NCBI GenBank assembly: GCA_029068555.1
Contig: JAIECJ010000131.1
Span: 1-57,735 of the forward strand
Reading direction: 5' to 3'
Length of the DNA: 57,735 nucleotides
From: Lachnospiraceae bacterium
GTDB lineage: Bacteria > Bacillota > Clostridia > Lachnospirales > Lachnospiraceae
Shown one piece after another: positions 35,003-43,929 of the stretch. Numbering within the stretch: position 1 is the first letter of the stretch; every line of letters begins with the position of its first letter. The notes below the pieces were generated by a model. The model ran no database searches. It worked only from the letters and a program-made list of their open reading frames with translations, and was not told the DNA's origin. Made by a program: the position numbers and the translations under genes.

Positions 35003-36151
35003 TCAACTCATTAAAGAAGCCGCCATCGCAGTTATGTGTGTGCTGTACCCATTTTCGTCCGACATCATATGTCGTACATGTGTGATATAGAATTGGTTAT
35101 CACCCGGACATTCCAGACCTGTGATTTTGACAAAATGTCCTGGCTTGAGCTCCGGTATGCCGACGCAGTCACATTCAAGTGTTCCAAAACGGTATGAAAT
35201 ATCCTCCATCAGGGAATCCGCCCGACACTGTGCCTGATCCTTCGATACCGCCGCCGCATCAATAACAGTCCGCTGTGTCTGCCCGATAAGCGCCTTTGCC
35301 TTGTTTCCTGTGGATATCTTATTCGATACTTTTCTTACTGCGGACACCATTGCCGCCCTGGCTGTATCCATCCCTCTGACCTCCACGCTTTTAACCAGCC
35401 CCGTTATATCATACGTAATGTCGTAGCTGGTAACACCTTTGTCCATGCCGATTTCCATAAGGCAATCCTCCGGCGCCTGCTTTGCCTTCCTGAAATAAAT
35501 AATTCCTGTGTCCACATAGAACTCATAATGAAACCGCTTTGCCGCTTTCACAATAAATTCATAATCACTTTCTGAAACCATTTCCACTGAATAGGATGTC
35601 TCTTTATTGTTTTCTGTGCTGTTTTTATCCGGTGTCGCATCCACCCTGACGGACTTATATATTCCCTCCGCGCTCATTTTCTGATAGAGGGGTCTGCTGA
35701 AAATCTCCGACACTGCATCCCCATAATTATCTGCCGTCATCTGTCTCGCATAGCTGCCCGACATCATGAGTCCCTTGGCATCCATTGCAGTGACCTCCAC
35801 ATGATGAATGTCGCCGTCGCCGTATACAAATCGTGTCTGTGCAATGAACCCTACAAACATTTCCTCCACCACTCCACTATATCCCATGGACACTGTCACC
35901 GGACTGCCTAGCTGCACAAAGTCCTTAAACTGCGCATATTTATATGCCCGTTTATCCAAATCATACACATTATATATAGAATAGGTTACTGCTGACGCTT
36001 CCATTCCACAGCTCAATTCCACCTGCACTTCACTGAGCACCAGTTTGTATCTGTTATCCGAAAACAGCTTGTCACCAACCCGCAGCACAGCCATTGGGTA
36101 AGTAAACATCCCATATTTTTTTCTGATATCCTTGTAGTCTTTTCCTGGCAT
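35003..36151 (-). CDS. spike base protein, gpD/late control D-like
   Basis: A protein of about 382 residues resembling the gp27-like N-terminal half of VgrG and phage late control D proteins. Features include VEVTAMDAKGLMMSGSYARQ, YSVEMVSESDYEFIVKAAKR and the FYVDTGIIYFRKAKQAP strand. In many CIS this domain is fused to the gp5-like part (afp8); here the two are separate genes 95 bp apart. The ATG at 36151 was chosen because GGAG lies 9 nt upstream. Confidence 0.85.
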   Translation of the reverse strand: MPGKDYKDIRKKYGMFTYPMAVLRVGDKLFSDNRYKLVLSEVQVELSCGMEASAVTYSIYNVYDLDKRAYKYAQFKDFVQLGSPVTVSMGYSGVVEEMFVGFIAQTRFVYGDGDIHHVEVTAMDAKGLMMSGSYARQMTADNYGDAVSEIFSRPLYQKMSAEGIYKSVRVDATPDKNSTENNKETSYSVEMVSESDYEFIVKAAKRFHYEFYVDTGIIYFRKAKQAPEDCLMEIGMDKGVTSYDITYDITGLVKSVEVRGMDTARAAMVSAVRKVSNKISTGNKAKALIGQTQRTVIDAAAVSKDQAQCRADSLMEDISYRFGTLECDCVGIPELKPGHFVKITGLECPGDNQFYITHVRHMMSDENGYSTHITAMAASLMS

Positions 36152-36168
36152 CAATGTCATCTCCTGCC

Positions 36169-36858
36169 CTATGCGCCAGCGCACGCCTCCTGTTTCTGTT
36201 CTTTCCGTCTATCTCTGTGTCTATCCTCTAACTGGCTCAGTATCTTACTTGTCCCTTCCGCTTTGGCCGACGCCTCAATTGTGAGATCCATATGTCCGCT
36301 TATGGGATTTCCTGTGCTGTCAAACATATCATACTCCCCTGAAAAAGATACTAATTTTCCCTCCATATGAATGTCTGACCACGAAAAATCCACCCGTTTT
36401 GTCGGACTGTTACAGATCATGTCCATAATCAGTTCCATCTGATCCCGTACAGACTGATCCATTGGCGATCTCCTGTGAAATACCAGCGAAAAGGACATAT
36501 CTATCGTGCTTTCGCTGGTAATGGTTGTAATCTGCACGTTTTCTCCCACTTCCATATCATTTTTTACATCTGTATTTTCAGATGTACCCACTCTATATTT
36601 GATGCTCGCAGGATTGTACTGCACCCTTATGATTCCTTTCTTAATTGCCTCGTTCTCCCTGTCTGCTTTTATGTCTACATTGCTATTTTTTTCCTGAAAA
36701 CCAGCTTCATTCTGGTGCAGCTGCCGGAACGTATCCATGGCAATTTTCTGTTCCCGGTCCGCCTGCCCCTGTTTTTTTTGAAAACTGCCTTTTCCCGTCC
36801 CGTTCCTGTAATCTACTGTAAGGACTGCCTTACTCAGTTTTTCATTTGTATTTTCCAC
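36169..36858 (-). CDS. CIS tube adaptor protein (Afp7-like), copy 1
   Basis: A 229-residue protein. The central part has the CIS tube N-domain pattern: IIRVQYNPASIKYRVGTSEN, IDMSFSLVFHRR, PTKRVDFSWSDIHMEGKLVS and then FDSTGNPISGHMDLTIEA. These proteins sit between tube and spike. The C-terminus is a short basic tail; no LysM repeat, common in such proteins, can be seen. The start is GTG behind GGGAGAGG. A paralogue of similar design is the next gene upstream. Confidence 0.8.
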   Translation of the reverse strand: MENTNEKLSKAVLTVDYRNGTGKGSFQKKQGQADREQKIAMDTFRQLHQNEAGFQEKNSNVDIKADRENEAIKKGIIRVQYNPASIKYRVGTSENTDVKNDMEVGENVQITTITSESTIDMSFSLVFHRRSPMDQSVRDQMELIMDMICNSPTKRVDFSWSDIHMEGKLVSFSGEYDMFDSTGNPISGHMDLTIEASAKAEGTSKILSQLEDRHRDRRKEQKQEACAGA

Positions 36859-36871
36859 AAAATACCTCTCC

Positions 36872-37429
36872 CTAATTTTCCTGTATTGTCAAATTCACAT
36901 ATGCCCTCGTCGGCTTTCCAAGTGCATTAAAAAGCACATACTCAGCATCCACATTTTTGACAATTCCCTTATAAACCATTTCCCCCCAGCAAAAAATTAC
37001 CTGGCGCACAAATGGATTGGTTGCCAGTGCGATAAATTTTTCCACGTCGGGCTGTACATTAGAATCCTCATATATTGTCCTGTCATACACAAGCTTAAAG
37101 CTTACATTGATGGCAGCGTCTGGACAGTCGGATAAGGCTGTCTCCACTTCCCCCTGTTCTTTCTTTGATATGTCCGCTTTCTTTTTCTGCCTGCTGATAT
37201 CATGTGAAGTAAATGACAGGGTCGATGGATTGAATTGGATTTTTATCATGTAGTTGTTGTTTTTGCTGTTGTTTCCTGCTGTTTTACCTGACAACATTTT
37301 CTGTGTTATCTCAGGCCGAAGTGGGTCTGAATCCAAATCGCTGCTTTCAATCACCGCTATATATGCATTCTCAAGCATTCCGCTGCTTTTGGAGCGGAGT
37401 GCATCAGCATCCCCTTCTGCGTTGTTCAT
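36872..37429 (-). CDS. CIS tube adaptor protein (Afp7-like), copy 2
   Basis: A 185-residue paralogue of the preceding gene. MIKIQFNPSTLSFTSHDISR, INVSFKLVYDRTIYEDSNV, FVRQVIFCWGEMVYKGIVKN and FNALGKPTRAYVNLTIQEN follow the same strand order. Two such adaptors in tandem suggest a heteromeric or stacked ring at the end of the tube. GGAG precedes the ATG; the 5' end overlaps the 882-residue unknown gene by 26 bp. Confidence 0.8.
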   Translation of the reverse strand: MNNAEGDADALRSKSSGMLENAYIAVIESSDLDSDPLRPEITQKMLSGKTAGNNSKNNNYMIKIQFNPSTLSFTSHDISRQKKKADISKKEQGEVETALSDCPDAAINVSFKLVYDRTIYEDSNVQPDVEKFIALATNPFVRQVIFCWGEMVYKGIVKNVDAEYVLFNALGKPTRAYVNLTIQEN

Positions 37430-40052
37430 TTCTCAGTCTCCTCTCAAGTTCCAGATATACTTTGTCTGAAATGGCATGTACCTGTGTTTTCAGACTGCGC
37501 TCCACGAGGCTCGTAAGCTGTTTCTCACTCTGCGCGGTCAGTTCCCGCTTCATGTTCTGAAACATATTTTGAAGAACCTGTGTATCTGCAGCGTTCGTTA
37601 TATGGTTCCTGCCGCTTTTTCCATTATGCATCTTTGCAGACTCCCAGAGATCGGAACGTTCCTTTATCGACGTGTCCAAACCCTGCAGCATTTCCCTTAT
37701 CTTTTCCAATACTTCCCCACCCAGATAGTCGACTGTCTTATGTATGAAATGGAGTTTCTCCATCTTATCCGTTGCAGGACTGATTGCTGCAACGCTGTCC
37801 GTCCTGTCCTGTGCATCATATAATTCTTCTGGCTCTGTGATGTTTACCACGTCATCCGCTGTCCATGAGATGCTTTCCTCTTTCTGCGCTATCTGATTGA
37901 GCAGTGTATATAGTATAATTGCATCAGCCGGATCCGTGCCTTCACGCCCATCTGTGTTTAATCGTTTATCTGCTTCTGCAATATGTTTATTTATCTGGTT
38001 TGTTTTAACAGCTGTGTCCGTTTCATCACATAGATTATACGTTTCTGCCGTCTGGGAAAAATCTAACTTAACACGATTAAAATATGTATCAATATTACGC
38101 AGCACATTACTAATGACACTGCTGTCACATTTTTCTATTTTCTGATAAACACTTTCGCGATATCCTAAAAGCTGCTCATAGAAGGTTCTGGTCTGTTCAT
38201 CTGTAATGCTTAGCACTCTTTCCATTTCTTTTGTTGTTTCTTTTTTGACAGCAGATGCATTCTCATAAATCTCCTCCAGTACTGCCTGCGGATTTTCCAG
38301 TACACGCAATGCATTTCGCCTTGCCTGAACAGGATCCACCGACACACACCCCGATTCGCTCGCGCTTTCGTCCGGAACACTAATACCATCATCCGCCCTG
38401 TCAAAAATGACATTTGTGTCATTTTTGTTTGTCGTGTTTTCCAAAAGCTGTTTCATATTAATGTTATGCGTATTTATCCGCTCAAGCAGTCTTTCATTCT
38501 CCATAATCGGAATGTCGTGACTATTCAGAATATCCGCATGCTGGTTCAAAAATTGTTCAATATAACTGCCTTGATAAAGCGGAATACTGATCCCCGGCTC
38601 ATCCATTTCATCAGGGAAATTTACATTGTACGTCACAGCACGCCGTCTTATTATCTCCTGCCCATCCGCCTCATCAGGCAAATTCAAATTTTGTCCCTCA
38701 GCTTCCTGTACAGCAGTTTCCAGTGTACTGGGGGCATCTGTCTTCTGTGTCTCATAACTTATTTCACTGTTTCTGCGCCGCAATCTCTGATATGTTTTTT
38801 CCAATAGGCGCAGCTCATTGATATATGCATCCGTTTCTTCAGTATACCAGTTCTCCTGTTTGGTCTGATTATCTGCACATTCCCCCACTCTGATTTTTTC
38901 TGACATCTGCTTCTGATAACGCTGATTTTCCAGAATAGAAACCACAATACTGTTTCTCATGTCCGCATATAATGCATCACTGCCATCATCAAAGTGAGCG
39001 CCAGAATCTAAAAATACCAACAGCTCTGTCAGCTGAATCTCATCCTGCAGCAGTTCCTGCATTCTGTGTCCATATACCGCAATCTCGCTGATATTCATCA
39101 TTTTCCCACTCTGGTAATAACGGAACCGCTCCATCACGTCAGCGAAATCTGCGGCGCACTGATACAAAATACTGGTATAGTCCTTCCATACCACTTCACC
39201 GTTATCATGATAACACTGCCGTTCATAATGTATCTTCTGTAATATATTTTCGAAAACTGCCACTGCCATGCGCTGCATTACTCTTTCCTCTGTCCACTCA
39301 TTCTTTTCAAGCGGCATTGTTTCATATGCACAGAAATTCTGCCAAAAAGCGGAGTTGGTCTGATAAAACACATTTTCCCGCAGCTGTGAAAGCTGTATGG
39401 CATCTGCCTGTTCTATCCATGTCACGTCATGAATGCCAGTCGCCGCATTTGCCGTCCGCACCTGATTCCGATAACTGTACAGAATATTATTGCATTCTGC
39501 TGTCAGCAGCCTTTTGAAAATCTCATTGTGCAGATATCGGTTCGCCTGAAATCTGTTTTCTATCCATTTATTATCTGTGATTGTATTATCAACCGCGCCG
39601 GCTATCTGCCTGCCGTACACAAAATACTTGTCTGTCAGCTCTAAAAGCAAACGGTTCCTGATCATATGCCGGCCGACTTCCCGCATAAATCCGCCAGCGT
39701 CCATTATCCCGAGTTTTTGCAGCAAAGATGCGACAAAGACTTCATCCTGATATGTAAAACGGGGCGTATGGTACAGCATGATTCTATTGATAAGCTGGTT
39801 TATCAGTTCAAGCTTTAACCGCGCGTCTGCCTGAACCTGATTCTGTACCTGCAAAATACTGTTATATATTCCGCTGTTTTCCATACCAATATATATGTCA
39901 GGCTGCTGCTGCATCATGTGCCAAAGATCCTCCACGGTAATATTTGTGCCAGTCAGACGGTAACCTGCCCTGATTTTCTCCCCAAGGATATCTGTATAGC
40001 TGCCAAATGGGCAGATTGTCAGGACGGCGAGCGGACTTCTTATTATCAGCAT
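37404..40052 (-). CDS. 882-residue helical CIS protein of unknown function
   Basis: No family recognised. There is no signal peptide and no TM segment. Predicted helical content is high, with heptad-like stretches around residues 330-430 and 640-880 (for example MFQNMKRELTAQSEKQLTSL near the C-terminus). It lies between tube and adaptor genes. Length and helicity could fit a tape measure (Afp14), but the position and lack of a hydrophobic region make this doubtful; a scaffold or chaperone is another option. GGAG lies 6 nt before the ATG. Confidence 0.7.
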   Translation of the reverse strand: MLIIRSPLAVLTICPFGSYTDILGEKIRAGYRLTGTNITVEDLWHMMQQQPDIYIGMENSGIYNSILQVQNQVQADARLKLELINQLINRIMLYHTPRFTYQDEVFVASLLQKLGIMDAGGFMREVGRHMIRNRLLLELTDKYFVYGRQIAGAVDNTITDNKWIENRFQANRYLHNEIFKRLLTAECNNILYSYRNQVRTANAATGIHDVTWIEQADAIQLSQLRENVFYQTNSAFWQNFCAYETMPLEKNEWTEERVMQRMAVAVFENILQKIHYERQCYHDNGEVVWKDYTSILYQCAADFADVMERFRYYQSGKMMNISEIAVYGHRMQELLQDEIQLTELLVFLDSGAHFDDGSDALYADMRNSIVVSILENQRYQKQMSEKIRVGECADNQTKQENWYTEETDAYINELRLLEKTYQRLRRRNSEISYETQKTDAPSTLETAVQEAEGQNLNLPDEADGQEIIRRRAVTYNVNFPDEMDEPGISIPLYQGSYIEQFLNQHADILNSHDIPIMENERLLERINTHNINMKQLLENTTNKNDTNVIFDRADDGISVPDESASESGCVSVDPVQARRNALRVLENPQAVLEEIYENASAVKKETTKEMERVLSITDEQTRTFYEQLLGYRESVYQKIEKCDSSVISNVLRNIDTYFNRVKLDFSQTAETYNLCDETDTAVKTNQINKHIAEADKRLNTDGREGTDPADAIILYTLLNQIAQKEESISWTADDVVNITEPEELYDAQDRTDSVAAISPATDKMEKLHFIHKTVDYLGGEVLEKIREMLQGLDTSIKERSDLWESAKMHNGKSGRNHITNAADTQVLQNMFQNMKRELTAQSEKQLTSLVERSLKTQVHAISDKVYLELERRLRNEQRRRGC

Positions 40053-40065
40053 GCCTATCTCCTTT

Positions 40066-40689
40066 TTATCTGGTAAATTTTTTTACAGTTCTTGCACTTC
40101 GTTTTTCCGGCCACTTTCTGCTGTTTTCTTCCATGTCCTTTCGCCGCAGTTCATCTTTGTTATATACCGCGCGGCGTTTTCCTACTCCCATGAATTTTTT
40201 TGCTGTCCTGCCAAATGCCCACGGCTTTCTGGGGACATCCTTTTCCGACTTTATGACAGCGACCTCCTGATATGCAATCTCTGTCGTCACCACCATAAGT
40301 CCTCCTTTCTCAGCATCCAGTTCCCCGTACTTTTTGCTGATTACTGTTATTCCCGAAAAGGAAAAGGTCATTGTCGGATGATTAAAGTTGTCAGGATAAC
40401 GTCCGACATAAAGCACCAGCGGGACAGTACTTTGATAGCCTGCAGGAAGCGGGTCGAAATATTTTTCACCCACATAACGTTCTATCTGCAGGATATTGGG
40501 CTTTGAGACCGGCTTTTCCCGCAGATGGACATAATCATTCACCCCGCCTTCCACAATATTTTCATACTCCTTTTCCTGTGTAATACCGCTCACCCTGGTG
40601 CATGCCAAATCATACAGCGCATCAACCCGCAGCAGAAAAATAGTATTTGAAATTGGATTGCTTAATGAGTCACTCCTGATTTTTCCCAC
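40066..40689 (-). CDS. gp19-like tail tube protein 2
   Basis: A 207-residue protein. The N-terminal gp19/tube pattern is SNPISNTIFLLRVDALYD, then VSGITQEKEYENIVEGGVND then YVHL, where the EGGVNDYVH motif is typical of tube proteins in CIS. A basic C-terminal extension (FGRTAKKFMGVGKRRAVYNK onward) is unusual. The GTG start at 40689 has AAGGAGAG 10 nt upstream. It overlaps the preceding small gene by 28 bp. It is probably the baseplate-proximal tube (Afp5-like), with the 41276 gene encoding the main tube. Confidence 0.82.
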   Translation of the reverse strand: MGKIRSDSLSNPISNTIFLLRVDALYDLACTRVSGITQEKEYENIVEGGVNDYVHLREKPVSKPNILQIERYVGEKYFDPLPAGYQSTVPLVLYVGRYPDNFNHPTMTFSFSGITVISKKYGELDAEKGGLMVVTTEIAYQEVAVIKSEKDVPRKPWAFGRTAKKFMGVGKRRAVYNKDELRRKDMEENSRKWPEKRSARTVKKFTR

Positions 40690-40931
40690 GCAAAAATTTC
40701 TCTCCTTTTATTCTTTTCTTTCTCTTTGTCTGAGGGTGCTAGGCTCCTGTTGATGTCAGATATTTCCCTGCACCATTTCCGCCTTGTCGTGTGATCCATC
40801 TGTAGAACAGACGCTTCACTCCAATGAAAATAGTAGGCGATAAACGACATCTCCTTATACAGCTCCTCCGCCGGATACAGCCTTATCCCTCCCGTGTAAA
40901 ATTTAACGGCACCTCCTGCGTACTTCCGCAT
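40662..40931 (-). CDS. small CIS protein, DUF6760-like
   Basis: A protein of at most 89 residues whose core LYPAEELYKEMSFIAYYFHW then MDHTTRRKWCREISDINR resembles short proteins encoded after tail-assembly genes in CIS clusters (DUF6760-like, from memory). The start is uncertain: the ATG at 40931 lies 49 bp inside the previous gene with a poor site, whereas GGGAGGG stands 6 nt before a CTG codon at 40880. The shorter version would start right at the conserved LYPAEEL. Confidence 0.7.
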   Translation of the reverse strand: MRKYAGGAVKFYTGGIRLYPAEELYKEMSFIAYYFHWSEASVLQMDHTTRRKWCREISDINRSLAPSDKEKEKNKRREIFAWEKSGVTH

Positions 40932-41245
40932 TCAGAGCAGACTACTCTCATCGTAACGGTTCCCGTGTCATTGATTTTCTGATACATGTCCTGTAAGAAT
41001 GCCATATCCGCAGTAAAAAGCTTTTCTATCAGTGCTGTAGTGACCATCTCCACTCCATCCAGCGCAATGATGACCTTTGACAGGACAACAATACTCAGAT
41101 AAGAGGGATTGCTCAACACCCTTGGATCCCTTGTCGCACTGATTTCGTCTCCTGCCGTTGCAAGCCGCATTTTCCCGTTTTTATGAATCTCCCCGCTACT
41201 GTCCATATATCCTCTTGGCAGCTCAAAATCATATACCGTCTGCAC
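40883..41245 (-). CDS. tail assembly chaperone-like protein
   Basis: A 120-residue protein. FELPRGYMDSSGEIHKNGKM then RLATAGDEISATRDPRVLSN then PSYLSIVVLSKVI is a pattern shared by proteins following the tube gene in CIS clusters. The C-terminus has a CxxC pair (VVCSECGST) that may bind metal. In phages such proteins chaperone tube/tape assembly. The start is GTG behind GGGAGG. Confidence 0.8.
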   Translation of the reverse strand: MQTVYDFELPRGYMDSSGEIHKNGKMRLATAGDEISATRDPRVLSNPSYLSIVVLSKVIIALDGVEMVTTALIEKLFTADMAFLQDMYQKINDTGTVTMRVVCSECGSTQEVPLNFTREG

Positions 41246-41275
41246 ACAAATCCTCCCTTCTTACCTTTCTTTCCT

Positions 41276-41770
41276 CTAATTTGGTATAATCAGCTCCTCA
41301 TAGGCAAGCTCCACTGACTCGATTGCCACCTCGTTTGCAGTGGCATTTAAGTCCGGCGCACTGTATTTTGCCACCCATGCGTTTGTGAGTATCCATACTC
41401 TTGTGCCCTGGATGCTTGTCACAGCTGTGGATGGTGTGCCGGCATTCGTGTCTATTAATTCGATAGATACCTTGGAACGGGGCATCTCCCCTCTTGTCTC
41501 ACTGACACATTCCTGTATCCATGTCTTAAATGCGCTGTCCAAAGTATACCCCATCTTCAAAGTTACATTTCCATGCTTTACAAGTCCCGGAATTTTGACC
41601 GGAGCCATGCTGTGGGCATTGCCCTGTCTGAACTCGATTACATCCACGGAAGCCTCCACGCCGCTGACCTCGGTAAATGCCGCTGTACCACTTACGGAAT
41701 CCACCGTCACAAGAAAATTCATCTTTGTCAATGGATACGCAAGACCTGAACCATTATCATAAGTTGCCAT
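41276..41770 (-). CDS. main tail tube protein (gp19/Hcp-like)
   Basis: A 164-residue gp19-type tube protein. LTKMNFLVTVDSVSGTAAFT and then EVSGVEASVDVIEFRQGNAH match the tube family, and GLVKHGNVTLKMGYTLDSAF with a C-terminal VAIESVELAYEELI closes the barrel. This should polymerise into the inner tube ejected on contraction. It directly follows the sheath gene, the standard order. AGGAG precedes the ATG. Confidence 0.9.
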   Translation of the reverse strand: MATYDNGSGLAYPLTKMNFLVTVDSVSGTAAFTEVSGVEASVDVIEFRQGNAHSMAPVKIPGLVKHGNVTLKMGYTLDSAFKTWIQECVSETRGEMPRSKVSIELIDTNAGTPSTAVTSIQGTRVWILTNAWVAKYSAPDLNATANEVAIESVELAYEELIIPN

Positions 41771-41799
41771 ATTCTTTTTCTCCTTTGCTTGTCTTTATC

Positions 41800-43497
41800 T
41801 TAATTCCCAGAACCTGATTCCGCCGTATACTGTGTGACCCTGAATATCACAAACTCGGCAGGTCGTGAGGGTGATATGCCAATATTGCAGATTAGCCTTC
41901 CGTTTCTGATATCATCCTGTGTCATAGTGGATGATCCGATTTCAACGAAATAGCTTTCTTCCGGACTAGCGCCCGCCAGCATCCCGCTTCTCCACAGCGT
42001 ATCAAGAAAGGAGGATATTGTAATACTGACCCGCGACCACAAGGTCGTGTCATTCGGCTCAAACACCACCCAGTTTGTGTTTGCCTTAATGCTCTCCTCC
42101 ACATAGATAAAGAGTCTCCTGACATTGACATATTGAAACGCGCTGTTGCTGCCCGCAGTCCGCGCCCCCCATACACGGATTCCCTGTCCGGGAAGACTGC
42201 GAATCAGGTTAATTCCTGCAGGATTTAAAATATCCTGTTCCCCCTTATTGTAATTCACACTAAGACCAGAACACATAACCGTTTCATTTGCCGGCGCTTT
42301 ATGTACGCCTCTTGTCACATCCGTCCTCGCATAAACACCCATGACGGCACCCGACGGCGGGAAATATCCTGACTTCTGCATAGATCGGTCAAAGATCTGA
42401 ATCCACGGATGATACATGGCAGCGTAGGTACTGTCAACCATTTCACGGTACGCCAGCAGCTCCTTTGTCTTGATATAATCCTCCGGCATGTCAAGAACGG
42501 CAAACCGATTTTTGAGACTCTCGCAGTGTGAAACCAGCGAGACAACCACGTCCGGAATCGTAATTCCCGGAACCGCAAGCATACTAATCTGGTCATTTTC
42601 AATAAATGCCTGAATGCCGCTGCGATTTCCAGGACCATTATCCTCACCGATAAAGGTTCCCGCCGTAACAGCGCCGATTCTTCCATCGCTACCGCCCGCA
42701 AGAACGATATCTCCTGTCATCTTGTCATCCTCGAATATCTGACCGACAGGATCTGTAAGTTTATCCGCCAGTTCCACATCGACATTTACCAGTTCACTCT
42801 TCTTCATTCTGTGCACAATATAATCAGGTGATGCCAGATTAAAGCTGACACCTGTATAGTCCTCCACCTCGTCCCCATACCGCACCTGAATATCAGTCTC
42901 TACAAGGTACAGAAGCTTCTTTGGCACAAGTCCCGTGTCCACTGGATCATCCGTAAACGGAACCTCGAATGTAATGACATCGTCAAATATGGACACAATC
43001 CGGTTATACGCTGCCCCAAAGACCACCTTGTCCCCTTCCATGAATCCATCCACATTCTTCGCCCTGTATGCATTCTCTCCTGTCTTCTCAAGAAGCTGTA
43101 TTTTCCTTCTTGCTGCAGAAGCAATATGAATCTGAATGCGGTTTCCCCATACGCCTTCATTTGCTGCACGGATGTGTAAAATCCCCTTATTGACTGACGC
43201 CGCACATGCCCCCGGTGCCGCCACCCTTGCAACATAGCAGCGTGTGCCGCCATTTGCAAAAAACTGCTCCACAGCACCAGCGAGGTACCTGTACCCGCCA
43301 TGTGTAAACTCGCTTAGATACCCGCCAAACTCTCTTATGAATCCCGCAAAGCTTGTGATAAGCGAGGGCGCTCCCTTTGCGGCCCCCTTTACCGCCATCC
43401 CTACAAATCCTGCCGTACTTGTGCCCACGCCTTCGATAGCACGCGGGGCATTATCATATTCCTCCACATATACTCCCGGTGATAAATATTCAGCCAT
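41800..43497 (-). CDS. contractile tail sheath protein
   Basis: A 565-residue sheath protein. The N-terminal MAEYLSPGVYVEEYDNAPRA, then STAGFVGMAVKGAAKGAPSL, is the universal sheath start. The C-terminal WVVFEPNDTTLWSRVSITIS then SFLDTLWRSGMLAG and the final PAEFVIFRVTQY carry the sheath-handshake strands. The ATG at 43497 has GGAG 6 nt away; a TTG seven codons upstream was rejected. Only one sheath gene is present, unlike the three in Afp/PVC. Confidence 0.96.
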   Translation of the reverse strand: MAEYLSPGVYVEEYDNAPRAIEGVGTSTAGFVGMAVKGAAKGAPSLITSFAGFIREFGGYLSEFTHGGYRYLAGAVEQFFANGGTRCYVARVAAPGACAASVNKGILHIRAANEGVWGNRIQIHIASAARRKIQLLEKTGENAYRAKNVDGFMEGDKVVFGAAYNRIVSIFDDVITFEVPFTDDPVDTGLVPKKLLYLVETDIQVRYGDEVEDYTGVSFNLASPDYIVHRMKKSELVNVDVELADKLTDPVGQIFEDDKMTGDIVLAGGSDGRIGAVTAGTFIGEDNGPGNRSGIQAFIENDQISMLAVPGITIPDVVVSLVSHCESLKNRFAVLDMPEDYIKTKELLAYREMVDSTYAAMYHPWIQIFDRSMQKSGYFPPSGAVMGVYARTDVTRGVHKAPANETVMCSGLSVNYNKGEQDILNPAGINLIRSLPGQGIRVWGARTAGSNSAFQYVNVRRLFIYVEESIKANTNWVVFEPNDTTLWSRVSITISSFLDTLWRSGMLAGASPEESYFVEIGSSTMTQDDIRNGRLICNIGISPSRPAEFVIFRVTQYTAESGSGN

Positions 43498-43539
43498 TTT
43501 TCTCTCCTCTTTACTCAACTGTTTAAGTGTTGCATCGTA

Positions 43540-43929
43540 TTATGAAATAATTACTGTTTTCTGACCAGTATCTATGATGCCAATCGTACCTCCATAACTG
43601 CATACGACTGTTGCCCCACTGGTCAGACAGGGTTTTCCGGCCGCTATGCACGTTGTCTGTGCAGTTATCCATGTACCAGCTACCGCCGGAATACACGGCT
43701 GCGGTGTAAGCACCCCCAGCGCTGCCGCTGTCGCAGATGCTACCTGGGGGTTTGCCATAGATGAACACATTCCACAGCCTGAAATATTGACATTTGGCGC
43801 AAAATCCTGTATTGTCGCAACAGGCTTTCCCTCTGCCAGTACACTGTTCTGCGACGTGACCGAAAGCGTTGCCGGCATTGTACCAAACGGGCATTGCAGA
43901 CTTGCCCCCGCAACAACAACTGCTCCCAT
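43540..43929 (-). CDS. DUF4280 PAAR-like tip protein
   Basis: A 129-residue protein with the DUF4280 pattern: VVAGASLQCPFGTMPATL, then ISGCGMCSSMANPQ, then KPCLTSGATVVCSYGGTIGI, with paired cysteines and glycines. DUF4280 proteins are PAAR-like caps for the spike. GGAGG lies 6 nt before the ATG, which overlaps the stop of the preceding gene (TGATG). The coupling to a secreted coiled-coil protein gene suggests the two are made together. Confidence 0.88.
   Translation of the reverse strand: MGAVVVAGASLQCPFGTMPATLSVTSQNSVLAEGKPVATIQDFAPNVNISGCGMCSSMANPQVASATAAALGVLTPQPCIPAVAGTWITAQTTCIAAGKPCLTSGATVVCSYGGTIGIIDTGQKTVIIS

Noticed and set aside
43523-43894. Open frame overlapping the DUF4280 gene in another frame
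   Set aside because: The DUF4280 frame has family motifs and a strong ribosome-binding site; the alternative frame has neither.
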